A stretch of 64,000 bases of DNA from Cinnamomum chago. Lineage: Eukaryota; Streptophyta; Magnoliopsida; Laurales; Lauraceae. The stretch spans positions 113,972,001 to 114,036,000 of the forward strand of contig CP142453.1 in assembly GCA_038049695.1 (NCBI GenBank). Direction: 5' to 3'. Shown here piece after piece: positions 10,401-21,721 of the stretch (position 1 is its first letter; each line of letters begins with the position of its first letter). A program made the position numbers and the translations under genes. The notes under the pieces are model-generated. The model was not told where the DNA came from. It did not search any database and saw only the letters and a list, made by a program, of their open reading frames with translations.

Positions 10401-11599
10401 ATTGGCTAGCCAGGTCGGGTATTGGACCTCTCTGATGGCGCCGGCCTCGAGCAGTTTATCCACCTCTTCGACCACGGCTTCGGTTTGTGGCACCCCAGTC
10501 CTGCGAGCCTTCTGCATCACAGGTTTATGATTAGGGTCTACATTCAATTTATGGCATATTACCTCAGGGTCGATGCCAGGCATCTCTTGAGGCGTCCAGG
10601 CGAAGGCTTCTCTGTTCTGCACCAGGAACTGGACCAGTTCGGTCTTCTCTGGCTCTCCAAGCTGACTGCAGAGCAAGAAGAACCGTTCCGGATCTTGCGA
10701 ATCGATTCTGATTTCGGTCAGGTCTTCCACGCTCTTGCTCTCTGGGTCCTGGCCGACCTCGTTTAGCTTCTTCTCCAGCCTCTTCTCCATCTCGGCCATA
10801 TTAACTTCTTTGGGTTCTCTCTCTCCAGATACCACGGCTGTCAGGCATTGCTTGGCTGCTTGCTGATCTCCTCTGACAGTGACGATTTCAACTCTGCCTT
10901 TCTTTCCTTCCCAAGGGAATTTCAACTTCTGGTGGAGAGTGGAAGGGACCGCTTCCAAACTATGAAGCCAAGACCTGCCCACTATAGCATTGTAAGGCGA
11001 GGGCGCGTCAATCACCATGAAGGTTGTCTCAACAGACGCGCCGCCGGCCTCGACCTTGAACGTCACCTTTCCCTTGGGGTACACCGGTTTGGCGCTGAAG
11101 CCAATGAGGGGAACTCGGGCCTCTTGCAGGTCCTTCTCCGTCAGTCCCATCCTCCGGAAGCTATCGAAGTAGAGGACCTCGGATGAACTGCCGGGGTCGA
11201 CGATGACCTTCTTCACGGTGCAGTTCTTCACGCCTTGCTTAGAGCAATCAAACTTCAGGGTGACGATCAGCGGGTCGTTGTGGGGAAGCTGCACCCCTTC
11301 CAGGTCTGCATCCGTAAACCTGATTTCGGGCCGCTCCCTCCGAGCCCTCTTCGGAGCTGAGCCGAGTTCGGCGGCCATGACTTGCTTATTGTGGGAGGCC
11401 TGCCTGGCCTCGGTACGAGCTCGGTTACTCCCCTTTGGCGGGGGAGCTAAATGGATGACGTTAATGATCTTCTCTGACCCGTCGCTGTCATGACCCCCCT
11501 CATCTCGGCGTGGAGCTCGAGTGTCGGCTCTGATATCTGCCTTGACGAATTCCTGCAGGTGCCCCTCTTGGACGAGCTTCTCTAAATGCGACCGCAGTA
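7446..11599 (-). pseudogene. pol: Tat pol: protease, RT, RNase H, archaeal-type RNase H, integrase (interrupted)
   Basis: One continuous frame on the minus strand. Protease: VIVDPGSSSEVLY near 11198, with Pro where DTGSS is usual. RT: CVDFTDLNKACPKD, MPFGLKNAGATYQ and the catalytic YIDD at 10053-10064. Gypsy RNase H: YYTSKTL...AETRYLPLEK. Second, archaeal-type RNase H: VFVDGSS, NNEAEYEALL, FSDSQLVANQ (D-E-D). Integrase: zinc-binding region with CEKCQ; the first His of HHCC appears replaced by Tyr (IYEGICGSH). The catalytic triad is D (8226-8228), D (8100-8102) and E (7992-7994) with 35-residue spacing, and the protein ends normally at 7446. Disabling stops are TAG 10227-10229 in RT, TAG 8868-8870 after the second RNase H and TAA 8388-8390 in the integrase zinc region. 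The first two fit CAG to TAG changes. Confidence 0.93.
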
Positions 11600-13291
11600 T
11601 CCTGCATTCTTCGGTCTTGTGGCCGCCCTCCTTGTGGTATGCACAGAACCTCGTCTGGTCTCGGGTGGACGGGTCACCCTTCATGGGCTCTGGCCAGCTG
11701 AAGTACGACTTGGATTTAATCTTGTACATAATCCGGTGGATAGGTTCCTTGAAGATTGTGTTAACTGCCCGATATACGTCTTCGGACAGCCTGGGCCTTT
11801 TGCCTCTCGCCGAGGTGAACGCCTGAGCCCTTGCCGAGCTGGTAGGCGCCCTTCGCCGGTCTGACTCGTCCCTTCGTCGCTCGTCTCTCTGTGGCTCATC
11901 TCTTCGGGACGGCCCCCTGTCCTTCTTGGAGGACCTCTCACTTCGGTCCCTCTGCGCAGCTCCATGGTTTTTCCGAGCCCGGACCTGGTCTTCCTCTTAG
12001 GCGATGTACCGGTTGACGATGGACATGAGCGCTGTTATGGAAGACACCGGGTTTCTGGCTAGGTCTTTGCGAAGGTCACTGTCTGGTAACAGGGCATTCC
12101 GAAATGCGAAGACGGCCACTTCGTCCTTGGAGTCTTCAATCTGGCTGTAGACGGTCCAGAATCGCTTCACAAACTGGGTGACACTCTCCCCCTGCTTCAT
12201 CTTCAAGGCCATGACATCTGCATCTGTCTTCGGCAGGATCCTGTAGGCCTAGAACTTCTTCATAAAGGACTGCTGCTGCCAACTCGAAATGGACCCTTCC
12301 GAGAGCGCACAGAACCACTTCAGGGGGAGGTCACCCAAACTGGAGGAAAAGACTCGACAGTTCAGATGACCCTCGTCTCCCCAGACAGACATCCTCTGGG
12401 AGAAGTGCCTGAGATGTGTAGCCGAGTCCGAGGTCCCGTCATAAGTGACGAACCTCGGGACGGTGAACTTCTTTGGCAGGGGTACTTCCTGATATCGCGA
12501 GAGAAAGGAGACGCGTCGAGATCGATGGGGTCGCAGCAAACATCATTTTGGTCTCGGCCGAGACCAGCCACCTCCAGATTGCGCTGGACCGTTTCCCTTA
12601 TGCGCGCGTCCAACCTCTCCTGATCATGATACCTGCTCTCCGGAATGGTTTTTGATGCCTTCCTCGAGTGGCTATGGCTAGCGCTCGAGCCTTCGTCTCG
12701 AGTTCGGTCGCGCCTTTTCTTATTCAGATGGTCCATCAAGTCCTTCTCGGGGGAGTCGGAGCGCCTGCCACGAGACATCCTCCTCTCGTGCTGTCGCTGT
12801 GAGCGCTGTTGTAGCGACCGCTGCTGCTGCCGTGACTGCTGCTGATGTCCTGCTGAACCCGTAGCTCTTTCCAGCTGCTGCTGGAGCTGGAGGATCAGAG
12901 CATCTCTCTCCTCGATAGCCTCATTCTGCGCTCTGATCTCCTCAAGGGTGGAGTCGAAGTCATTACTGGGATTATATTCTTCATCCTCAAAGTCCTCAGC
13001 ATCCTCTATCTGATCAGAAGGACGTGGCCCATCGACCACTGGAGACTTGCTCCGCCGATTTCGACCCGTCAGGAGGCCTCCCTCGGGCTGCTGCTGAGAG
13101 TTTCTCCTCCGGAAAGCAGACTCCAAGCGAGGATCACGCTCCTGAACGTTGATTCGGACGAGGCCACGCTCGACGTCATCCTCTACTACTGGTTCCTTCC
13201 CGGACCTCTTCTTAGCAGGGAGGAGGTCGGAGGACGGTCCTGCACGCCTTGTCTTAGATGTCTCTCTGCCTTTCGCAGCTCTCCTCGTCAT
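11600..13291 (-). pseudogene. gag: Tat gag (interrupted)
   Basis: It starts at ATG 13291 (MTRRAAKGRE), just inside the PBS; the frame continues upstream into the LTR without a better start. The N-terminal 250 residues are low-complexity (Q-rich, RS-rich, basic). A frame change near 12490, best explained by loss of one base after GATATC, leads into the retrotransposon gag domain (VPRFVTYDGTSDSATHLRHF, LPLKWFCALSEGSISSW). Stops follow at TAG 12249-12251 and TAA 11997-11999, with the same frame continuing. The zinc knuckle is C-X2-H-X4-H-X4-C (CAYHKEGGHKTEEC, 11604-11645). The protein would form the nucleocapsid. gag and pol share a frame after the frameshift, so a single polyprotein is the likely ancestral form. 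Confidence 0.88.
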
Positions 13292-13320
13292 TGTGAAAGG
13301 GAAGATTGCAGAAATCGTTT

Positions 13321-13338
13321 CCCACAGACGGCGCCAAT
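13321..13338 (-). other. Primer-binding site
   Basis: On the minus strand the 5' LTR is followed at once by ATTGGCGCCGTCTGTGGG. A TGGCGCCG-type site next to the LTR is typical of Tat-group plant elements. I do not assign the tRNA. Confidence 0.8.
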
Positions 13339-13978
13339 TGTAAGTGCAGAAAAATATACTCACAAGATTAGGATGCCTTCAAGGACTTACTCAGAGTACC
13401 AGAGAAGGAGCTGCGTGTCTGTTGAACCTGAAAGGGAAGAAGAGAACGGTCAAAGGACCCTGGCTGGGGCAGCGCAGGGCTCTCCGACGCTCAAGTTAGT
13501 AGTGATCGGAGAAGAAGGAGGAGGAGGAGTGTTGTTGCATGTAAGAGAATGCATACCTTCTTCCTGGTCTGTCTTGTGCCTTATAGAGGGAATAGTTCTG
13601 ATGATTGTGCCAGTGGGCCTTGTGATGTGACTAGGGTCTCATCAGCCCACATAGTCATTAATGAGGGTCCATCACAGCCCTCATTGCATTTAATGGGGGT
13701 CCGATCAGCCCATACTGCATTTAATGCTAGTCACATTGGGCATGATCCTGCTCTGGTCTGTTGACGGCTGAGGTCCCATCGGACCCCTTTCTTGGGCCCC
13801 GTCCGTATGGGAGCTGTAGCCAATGGATGCAATTATAATCCGTGTGGCCGAGACTGGATGAGGTGGCGCGGCCGAATTGCATATCACTTCCCGATATCAG
13901 CAGCTGGGGCCGAGACCGATATGGACGTGCATTTGCCGAAACCGAACGGGGTTTTGCTGTAGAGATGGTCCCCACACA
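13339..13978 (-). repeat. 5' LTR of the Tat element
   Basis: 640 bp, differing from the 3' LTR at about 8 sites, nearly all transitions. The transcribed-strand TATA-like CTCTATAAGG lies at about 13579-13588. Transcription should run leftward into gag. Confidence 0.96.
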
Positions 13979-13983
13979 CACAC

Positions 13984-14778
13984 CGTTTTATAATGATCTA
14001 AGACAATGTCATAAGTTCTTCAATAAATACCCCTTTAGTAGTGAGAGGGAAGGATTTAATGGAAGTTAGGGCTTCCATTTACTTAGGGAATAGCTGATTC
14101 ACGTATATTATTTGTTCTCATTTGCAAAGATATGAACAAATGGTTTGATTCAACTTGGGTGCAATTGAACAATGTGTAATATGGGACTATTTATTAAATT
14201 CAGATTTGAAATTAATTGATGTTACCACAGCATGTTCAAGGCCCAAGTTAAATTCAAAAGTGATTTTTAATGATAATTTAGGGATGGTGATGTTAAAAGG
14301 TGGAAACTAACATAAATTATGCTAGTCTGGGATGTGGCCAACAGATGATATGCGTGGCATTATGTTCGGATGGGGCTGTTCAAGGCTAAACTTGGTTCAG
14401 CTGGACTGATGTAGGCTAATAACCAAGGTGTTGGATGGGGTTTTAGATTGGGTCGGATGATGGGATTTGGTGGTTTTGGAAGGGTCAACTAGAGGGTCTT
14501 AGACTCCTAGTGTGTGTGTAGTTGAATAGTGGATAGATGTTATGGATGACTTGGATCTAAAGTTTTGTTGGTTGGATCTGAGGGTTTGATGATGGCATGA
14601 AAAGATCCAGGGGCTGATGGTATGGATCTAGTGGTTTGGAGGCGATCTTTCAGTGGAGATGGGGTAGATCTACAAACTTAGGTGGCTGAAGAAGATACAT
14701 TTACTTGTGTTCTCACCAAATTCTAACCAGGAGGTATTACTGAAGATGTCGTGAGCAAATTAACCAAAAGAGAGCTTT
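13984..14778. other. Intergenic DNA without recognised features
   Basis: AT-rich DNA right of the Tat element with a TGG-rich stretch around 14390-14690. I see no coding frame or known element end. Confidence 0.5.
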
Positions 14779-15342
14779 AATTTTTTTTTTATTTATAACC
14801 ATCAAGGTTTCCAACTCTTTGGGTTTGATTAATCATTCTGGGTCCTTTGGGCTGGACTAATCCCTCCGAACTCAAAGGAAATCCGAGTAAAATCCCTTGT
14901 AGCCTCAATGTTGTAGTGCAGTTTCGAACCTGCAACCTCTGAGTGCAAACTAGGGGTGTAAAAAAAAAAACCAGAAAACCGTCTAACCGAACCGCGGTTA
15001 ATAACCGTATTTCACGATTCGGTTACGGTTACGGTTAATGAAATAAAGAAACCGCAAGGTTCGGTTCGGTTACGGTTTTCCGTAATAATTCACAGTTATT
15101 AACCGAACCGAACCGTATCATACGGTTCGGTTAACCGTATCGTTTACAAATAAAAGAAAAAATAAGGGAGTTTAATGAAAATATTTTCACGGTTTTTGTG
15201 AATACGGTTACGGTTACGGCTTTTAAAGACAGAAAACCGCGGTTACGGTTCGGTTAACGGTTTTCCCAAATTAACTGGTTAATCGAACCGTTACACCCCT
15301 AGTGCAAACCGTGGTCCTAGGGCAACCGAGCTACCCATAATT
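14779..15342 (-). mobile_element. tRNA-derived SINE, split by a hAT MITE
   Basis: Read on the minus strand, an A-box-like GTAGCTCGGTTGCCC and ACCACGGTTTGCAC are followed, after the inserted MITE (14951-15301), by the B-box GGTTCGAAACTGC, GGAGGGATTAGTCC and AAAGAGTTGG, ending in an A-rich tail (plus-strand T run at about 14779-14790). The body matches the SINE copy at 36862-37010 in the same order. The outer target duplication was not identified, so the limits are approximate. Confidence 0.8.
14951..15301. mobile_element. hAT MITE with AACCG-rich interior
   Basis: 351 bp with perfect 11-bp terminal inverted repeats (TAGGGGTGTAA...TTACACCCCTA) and a perfect 8-bp target duplication GTGCAAAC (14943-14950 and 15302-15309), diagnostic of hAT. 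The interior is full of CGGTTACGGTT and AACCGAACCG motifs. There is no coding capacity. A relative with the same ends lies at 33555-34216. Confidence 0.95.
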
Positions 15343-17640
15343 TAATAGGATAGCATAACATAACGAAAAAGATAAAATAACATGTATTTTATTATGAAGT
15401 CCAAAATGGGATGACATCATCACCACTTAAAATAAAATAAATAAATATTAGATAAAATAAATAAAAAGAAGTGTTGACGGAAAGAAAAAGCGATCACATG
15501 GGATTTCGTGTGCTAGTATGACTTATACATGAATCCCAAGAAGTCTCCTCGTTAGGTGATGGCCCCCTTTGGGCCCTCTTCATTAAACTTTGTTTTTTTT
15601 TTTTTTTTTTTAAGAATAAGTGTAGTTCTTTGGTTTCTTGTTGAGCCCTTCTTGAATTTCTTTTAAATTCACGTGGCCCCTCTTGACTTTTTAACTCTTT
15701 TATCATTTTTCCATTTGGCTTGTGGCACTTTCCAAAGTACTAGGGCCTTCAATCCAAAGTACTAGGGCCTTCAATACGATTGCACACACTAGGCCCTCCA
15801 TCCATCGAATGCTAGATCCGAACAGATCCAACCGTTAAAGCGGATTTTCACTCTCTTGACGGTTGAAGCTTGGGCAATGCTCATCCATTCACAAATTTAT
15901 TCAATCTGTAATCATGCACCTTTGTCACTGGCAGATCTTAACAGAACAGGGGGTGTTAGGGTTGATGTCCCCATCATCAAGACTCTTAGTGACAAAACAG
16001 AGGTTACATAGAGGATTATAAGTAAATGTTCACCTACAGACGTATTGCTTTTATCTTATATCCAATCGAGCTCGTGGGGCCCACTTAAGATGCAAGTTTG
16101 CCAATAAATGATTACAGATTCAAAAGTCACGTCATTGATAAGGGAGATCCAAAAAACTCATTCCCACGAAATTATCCCAGTCCTTGATTTTTACAGCCTT
16201 AAAACATAATGGCATCTTAATCATAGTTGAAATTCAACCCAACGGTGAATGAAGGTTCAATGATTATAAAATTAGACTTGATGCCAAATTATAGGATGAA
16301 AAGGCTATCAAAGAAGTTACATGGACGATAATTGGACCCAAATGGGCCACACAGTGCTGAACTACACTTGAAGTTGCTCCCTCGGCGAACATTTTCCATC
16401 TAATAGCTACTGGGTCGCTGATTGCGATTATGTCAGTGAGCACCTGATTCTGTTCATCCTATTTACTTGATTTATATGCATAGACGTGAGAGCTTAATTA
16501 CTTTGTTCACTTGAGAGTACAAGCTATGGATGATAGTAAGATGTGATGGGTAGAAATAAGACTGTTGCACAAAGTACTCCATGCGCCACCGGGAGTTCTA
16601 AAAATTATAAAAAAAAAATTTGATTTTGCAACCCACCCCGCACCCCCGACACCCCGCGGCAACATCAAATCACTTGCCTCTGATTTATAACAAGCCTTGC
16701 TCTAGCTCTCATCTAAAACTACTAATTAGGTGGACAAGATGCTTAGAAGTTTCTCTTGGAGCGACCACCCTAACAAAAAAACGATATGCACCATTAACCC
16801 TATGCTTGGGAAGTGAGGAAGGAAGGGGAGGAAAAATTTGAGGGGTAAGAAAAATGAAAGGGAGGGGAAGAGATGGGAGGGGAGGGGAGGGGAGGGAAAA
16901 TTAATTTTACCTCATGTTCTATGGATTGTTAAAAAGTAGGAGAAGAAAAGTAAAAAAATATAATTTTGTTTGTTTGTGAGGTAGAGAGACAAAAGACCGT
17001 TTTATCCTTATTTTTGTAAAAATTTCAATTAGGCAAAAGGGCAGTTTGGTAATTTGAAATAAATTTCCCTCTCTGCCCTTCATTTTCCCCCACTTTTGAG
17101 GGGAAAATTTTAGAGGGGGTCCCACACTCATTTTCCCCCTAAATTCCCCTCCCCCACTTTCCCTCCTCCCTTCCCAAACACCCTCAATTCCCACTTTCCC
17201 TCCATTTTCGCCTCTTTTTTTTTCTTCCCCCATTTTACCTCCTTCCCAAACGGTAGATAAATGAGAATCAACTAAGAGAGGGCCAACCCAAGAAACCAAC
17301 ACCAAAAAGCCCACAGAAACAATGGGTAAATGGAAAGAAATCTACTGACTTGTGGAAAGAGGATTAAAATTTAGAGATAGCAAACAGAACAACCTAGCCC
17401 TTGTAAGCTAAAACATGCTGCAAATGCCTCTCTAATGAAGGCCGACTTAGTTTGAAGATTTTTAAAGCTAAATAATTCCCAAACAAATTTTTATGGGAGA
17501 CAAAGTTTAAAAAAGGACAACTAATGATTTTCAAAAGCATTTGTGCAAGCAACTAATTTTTTTAATACCATTAAAAAAAACTAAATTTATCAATGAAAAG
17601 GTAGGATGAATCATAAATAATGAAGAGCAAATTTCGATGT
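15343..17640. other. Intergenic DNA with low-complexity tracts
   Basis: No gene recognised. CCAAAGTACTAGGGCCTTCAA occurs twice in tandem, minus its last base, near 15732-15775. From about 16800 to 17260 the sequence is dominated by GGGAGGGG and its complement, ending in blocks such as CCTCCTTCCCAAAC that mirror TTGGGAAG near 16808. This could be a decayed inverted-repeat element, but I could not fix its ends. Confidence 0.45.
16853..16899 (+). repeat. G-rich tract with quadruplex potential
   Basis: Successive GGGAGGGG blocks give more than four G3+ runs separated by one or a few bases, the pattern of a potential G-quadruplex. Confidence 0.6.
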
Positions 17641-18552
17641 GAACTTGTAAATGGATCCCTATGGACCCATCTCTACTATGGTTAATCGAGACTTTGTGGT
17701 TAAAGATCTTTGGAACCCAGATAAAAGATGGCATGAACAACTTGTTAGAAATAGTTTTGACAACTGCACTAATGGGAGAGCATATTAAAAATATATATCG
17801 CCTCGTAGTAGTAGAAATGATAAGAAAATCTGGCCATCTTCATAAGGGGGTGAATTATCGACAAGATCAGCTTACAAAATTATTTATGAAGAAGGGAGGG
17901 ATGCTCCAACCTCTCCCATTGATTGGGAGGCATTGTGGCAAATTCCTATTCTACACAGAGCCATTTTCTTCGGTTGGAAATGCCTTATAATGGAATCCGA
18001 GTATGCAAATTGCTACACAATAAAAATATATTGAGCCCGTTATCTTTCTTTGTGATCATGTGAGGGCGGCTTAGCTTGGCTCAAATATAGGAATATGTTC
18101 TTACATTATACTACTCATCCCACGAGGGATTGGTGGACTATCTTTATTAGTCTTTGTGGATGGGAAAGCAAGCTCCGGTTTTGCTATTTGGTTTGACGAT
18201 TTGTGGGAGCATGCAGGATATCTTGATAGCCCTAAGGTTTCTTATCCAAAAGAAGCCGAGGATGCCATTAATGGGTCAATTGATTGATCAATCCATCCTA
18301 TTTTGCTAGACATCAAAGATTTAAGCTAGGAGCTTGTAGATATCTCCTTCGTGCATATTTTTAGAACACTAAATGTATTTTTAAATGAACTTGCCAAGAT
18401 GTCCTATGGGGTCAAGTTTGTGTGTGGGGTTGTGACTTCTGTATGTTGGGTGTGTTATTTTGGGGGGTTTTCTTTTTCTTGTTGATTAGTTCCGTTTCTC
18501 TCCCTTCTATTCTTATGAATACTTCTTCTACCAAAAAAATAAAAAATAAAAA
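17641..18552 (+). pseudogene. L1-type LINE 3' remnant
   Basis: The plus strand encodes NRDFVVKDLWNPDKRWHEQL and, after frame changes, LSTRSAYKIIYEEGRD with DWEALWQIPI, the pattern of the zinc-binding C-terminal region of plant L1 reverse transcriptases. Further on FVDGKASSGFAIWF resembles an RNase H start. Stops and frameshifts are frequent. The end has ATTCTTATGAATACTTC and then an A-rich tail (CCAAAAAAATAAAAAATAAA, to about 18552), as in LINE 3' ends. Confidence 0.7.
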
Positions 18553-20130
18553 ATCACGCAAAAAGCTCTGTAACTGTTCTGTAGGATTGCGGAAATGATT
18601 GAGTTCACAGAGGTACACTGCTGGGAATTTATGAAATTCAAAATGCATGAGATTTCAAGGCAAGAATTCCAGTATAAATGAAACACATAATTTAGTAGCA
18701 TTTCAGAATACCAACGTTTGGGATTCCCAAACAACCACCAGAACATGAATTCTAGAAATCCCAACAAGGAAATCGGCCTTAGTTTGTGATGGAATGATGG
18801 ATCTTTCTTAAGTTTTGGAATTTGCTATTTCTTGTATATTGAATGACTGCTGTAGAATGAATTATGGGTTTTTAGCATGTGAGTATTAGAGAGAGAGAGC
18901 ATTATGGAATGATGCAATCACGGAATTATAGATTTTGAGCATTTTGAGCATCCTATTCTGATGACTTTTCCATCTAAAATGTGATAGGTACACTAGGTTA
19001 CGACGAGGAAATTACAAGATGGAAGACCATTTAGTCAAATTGTCGGAGCTTGGGCCTTGGAGCTGCCTGCCACATATTTGTACACTAACAGGCATGTTTG
19101 GTAACACAGGTGAGACTGCTACATAATTGGCAATTCCTCGAAAGCATTTTTGTATGGTTGAAGGTTTTACATCTATATTGGTGCAGCATGCATAGATGAG
19201 AAAAATTAGTATCGATCTGTAAAGAGGATTTCCAAATCCTATGGGAGGGTCAGGCTTAAAAATCCTCAAGATTTTAACTGGCCCCCAATCTTCGAAGATT
19301 TAGAACTGCCAAATGTGGATTTTCCACATTCTCGGGGGGAAATCCACACAGAATTCTTGAGGATTTGGTTGCCAAAAGCCACCTAATAGTTGTCTTAATT
19401 TGGCTTACATAAGATCAGTAGGATAACTTCCTGATTTCGAAAATAGCAACTAATTTTCCACTAACATTTCCTATGGAGAGGTACAAAATTTATTCTAAAA
19501 AATATAGAAGGGTGCTGAAAATGCGTGAAAGAGGGCAAATGTGTTTATACTGCAGGCAATACCCATGTGCATTTATCAAATATACCCTCATAAAGATGCA
19601 CCATAGTAATCTGTCAATCATAATATCAATGAAGACTGGACATGTTTTTAAGGACTGATCAGCTATCAGCGGCACATGAAGAGGTCAGGGCTAAACAGCG
19701 ATTATAAGTGTCACATGAAGAGGTCAAAGTGAAGGCAATTAAAAAGATTTTGCCTAATTCGTTGCATTTAGCTTGGGACGTAAAGCCATAACCTCTACAA
19801 ACTAAATTAAAAATAAACTAATCATATAGACAAAAAAAAAAAAAAAAAAGAAATTGTTTCATAAAATTTGAGAGGCTACATTTCATAACATCAACCATAA
19901 TCTATCATTAGAAATCATACAAATTTATAAGAAACACAACATTAATAAAATTCAAATCCATTTCAAATTCAAACACTTTTCTAATAAATTACTATAGGAC
20001 TTTCTAACTTAACAACAATTACAAAGGCAAATAAACATTAAAAATGTATTCCATCACAAGCTATCTATAGGGGAGAGAGAGCATCTAGGAAAAGTAAATA
20101 AACTTATGAACAAGCAAATTAAATTAGAGA
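18553..20130. other. Intergenic DNA, 3' flank of the F-box gene
   Basis: AT-rich, without recognised coding sequence. The segment nearest 20130 should contain the 3' UTR of the F-box gene. Confidence 0.5.
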
Positions 20131-21186
20131 CTAGGGCAGACCTGTTGTCAACCATTCACAAATCCTAGCATCATCATCATCCACCGGAATTGAGTGAGTG
20201 GTCATCTCTTTGCTACCCAATTCAAATTCCACATACGAATTAAATAGAGTGAGAATATAGTAGATGCGATTTCCTTTGCACCCAATTTCGCTGGCACAAA
20301 TTGAAATTGAAGTTGTCTTAGTCAAGAGCAGCATCCGATCACCCAAATTTTCCACCCTCACCCACTTCATCTTGGGCAAGTCGGCTCTAAAAATTTCACA
20401 TGTGAGGTTGCGGAGGCCGTGGCGAATGATTTTCGCAATCAATATCTCTCCACTAGATTCCACCAAAATATATTCATGATCCGGTCGATTGGGTACTCGT
20501 AACCTAGGAATCCTAGGAAAATGTCTTAGGTCTTCCATTTTCACATTAGTAATATTATGTGGAAAGAGAGGGTCAATGATTGCAAGACTCCAATCATCAT
20601 TCAATGCATACAGCTTTCCATCACAGAAGATGGTATTAGAGACAACGTTCCCTTGTTCAGATTCATCAAAAATGCTCCACCGGGATGGATCCTTGAGTGA
20701 ACATAGCATGAGTCTTTGGCATCCTTGCATGATGTGAAAAATACCATCGGGATCAGTGGGAGTTGAGAAGAAAATGCAATCGAGACCCAGGAAGCCTATT
20801 TTTTTGTTAGGAAGACGAACACATTTCTTGATGAAGGGATTAAAGAGAAATCTGGTTTCATTTTTCTTGGTGGATATAAACATCAGCCAACCATGGGAAG
20901 ATGAAACACAGTGAAGATGGGACATTGGTGTCTCGCATTTGGGCATTGGCATCTTGTATATTTTCTTCTCTGTTAAACTGAAGAACTCGATGCTTGAGCT
21001 TCCTCGGCGGAAGACAAGGAAAGGGAGTCGAGAAACAGGAAGATGAAGACTTTGTGCTTGGGCAGTGCGCCATGAACGACAAACGGAGCCGAAGCGAAGA
21101 CGATCGGGTAGGATTAGGCACTCCAAGATCAATTCAAGAAGACATTGTGGAAGATTTGACCAACTACTTGTTTCTTTCATATCCAT
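20131..21186 (-). CDS. F-box protein with DUF295 (KIB-type) C-terminal domain
   Basis: An intact, intronless 351-residue protein starting at ATG 21186 (MDMKETSSWSNLPQCLLE). The F-box spans about residues 9-48 (SNLPQCLLELILEC, RLRFGSVCRSWRTAQ) and would bind SKP1 in an SCF ubiquitin ligase. The remainder fits the DUF295 beta-propeller-like domain of plant F-box proteins: LPFLVFRRGS near residue 58, FLFNPFIKKCVRLP near 116, and the C-terminal block with YYILTLFNSYVEFELG and MTTHSIPV. An ATG two codons downstream (MKETSS) is also possible. The substrate is unknown; the family is large and fast-evolving. No frameshift or stop is present, so it looks functional. An upstream TTG was not chosen as start. 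Confidence 0.9.
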   Translation of the reverse strand: MDMKETSSWSNLPQCLLELILECLILPDRLRFGSVCRSWRTAQAQSLHLPVSRLPFLVFRRGSSSIEFFSLTEKKIYKMPMPKCETPMSHLHCVSSSHGWLMFISTKKNETRFLFNPFIKKCVRLPNKKIGFLGLDCIFFSTPTDPDGIFHIMQGCQRLMLCSLKDPSRWSIFDESEQGNVVSNTIFCDGKLYALNDDWSLAIIDPLFPHNITNVKMEDLRHFPRIPRLRVPNRPDHEYILVESSGEILIAKIIRHGLRNLTCEIFRADLPKMKWVRVENLGDRMLLLTKTTSISICASEIGCKGNRIYYILTLFNSYVEFELGSKEMTTHSIPVDDDDARICEWLTTGLP

Positions 21187-21643
21187 AGTCAAACAAACTC
21201 ATTTTCTTGCTAAGCCTGTAGGAATAAAGAAGATTAAAAAAGTCAAATGTTATTGATAAAAACTAAATGGGGAGTCATAGCACCTACATCGACAACTTAT
21301 GTAGAAAATCTGTCCAACTCCAAATCAAATTGTTACAAATTAAATTCCTTGTCTACTAATGCTTACTTAACCTCTCCTAACATTGCTTCTAATCACACAC
21401 TAGTACAATAGAGCTTCATAGGCACAGGTATATATCTACCTTATATGAAGAATAGAGTTCATGATTGTTGGTATTTTGATGCAATTTAATTTAATTTAAA
21501 AATCCTCCTAATTTCTGTTTGGGTCCTTTTTTCAATCTTTTTGGTGCGATTTATTTTCTTCTCGCAAAAAAAGAAAAAAATAATTTGATTTTCCTCAATA
21601 GAGAGGATTTCAATTCCCTATATGAGTAAGAATGTAAGATTCC

Positions 21644-21721
<78 letters not shown>

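Larger units (their letters stand above)
2842..13978 (-). mobile_element. Ty3/Gypsy LTR retrotransposon, Tat lineage, full length
   Basis: An 11,137-bp element bounded by two 640-bp LTRs (TG...CA ends) and flanked by a perfect 5-bp target duplication, CACAC (2837-2841 and 13979-13983). Read on the minus strand the order is 5' LTR, PBS, gag, protease, RT, RNase H, a second archaeal-type RNase H, integrase, a 58-bp repeat array, an oppositely oriented spliced ORF, PPT, 3' LTR. The second RNase H and the extra ORF downstream of integrase mark the Tat lineage (relatives of Ogre, Retand and Grande). I count about 8 differences between the LTRs (1.25 percent), so the insertion is recent. gag-pol carries five in-frame stops and one frameshift, so this copy cannot make its own full set of proteins. 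Confidence 0.96.

Noticed and set aside
12362..12490. C-terminal tail of the first gag frame as an authentic protein end
   Set aside because: After the frame change near 12490 the conserved gag domain continues in the neighbouring frame, so the tail is out-of-frame sequence.
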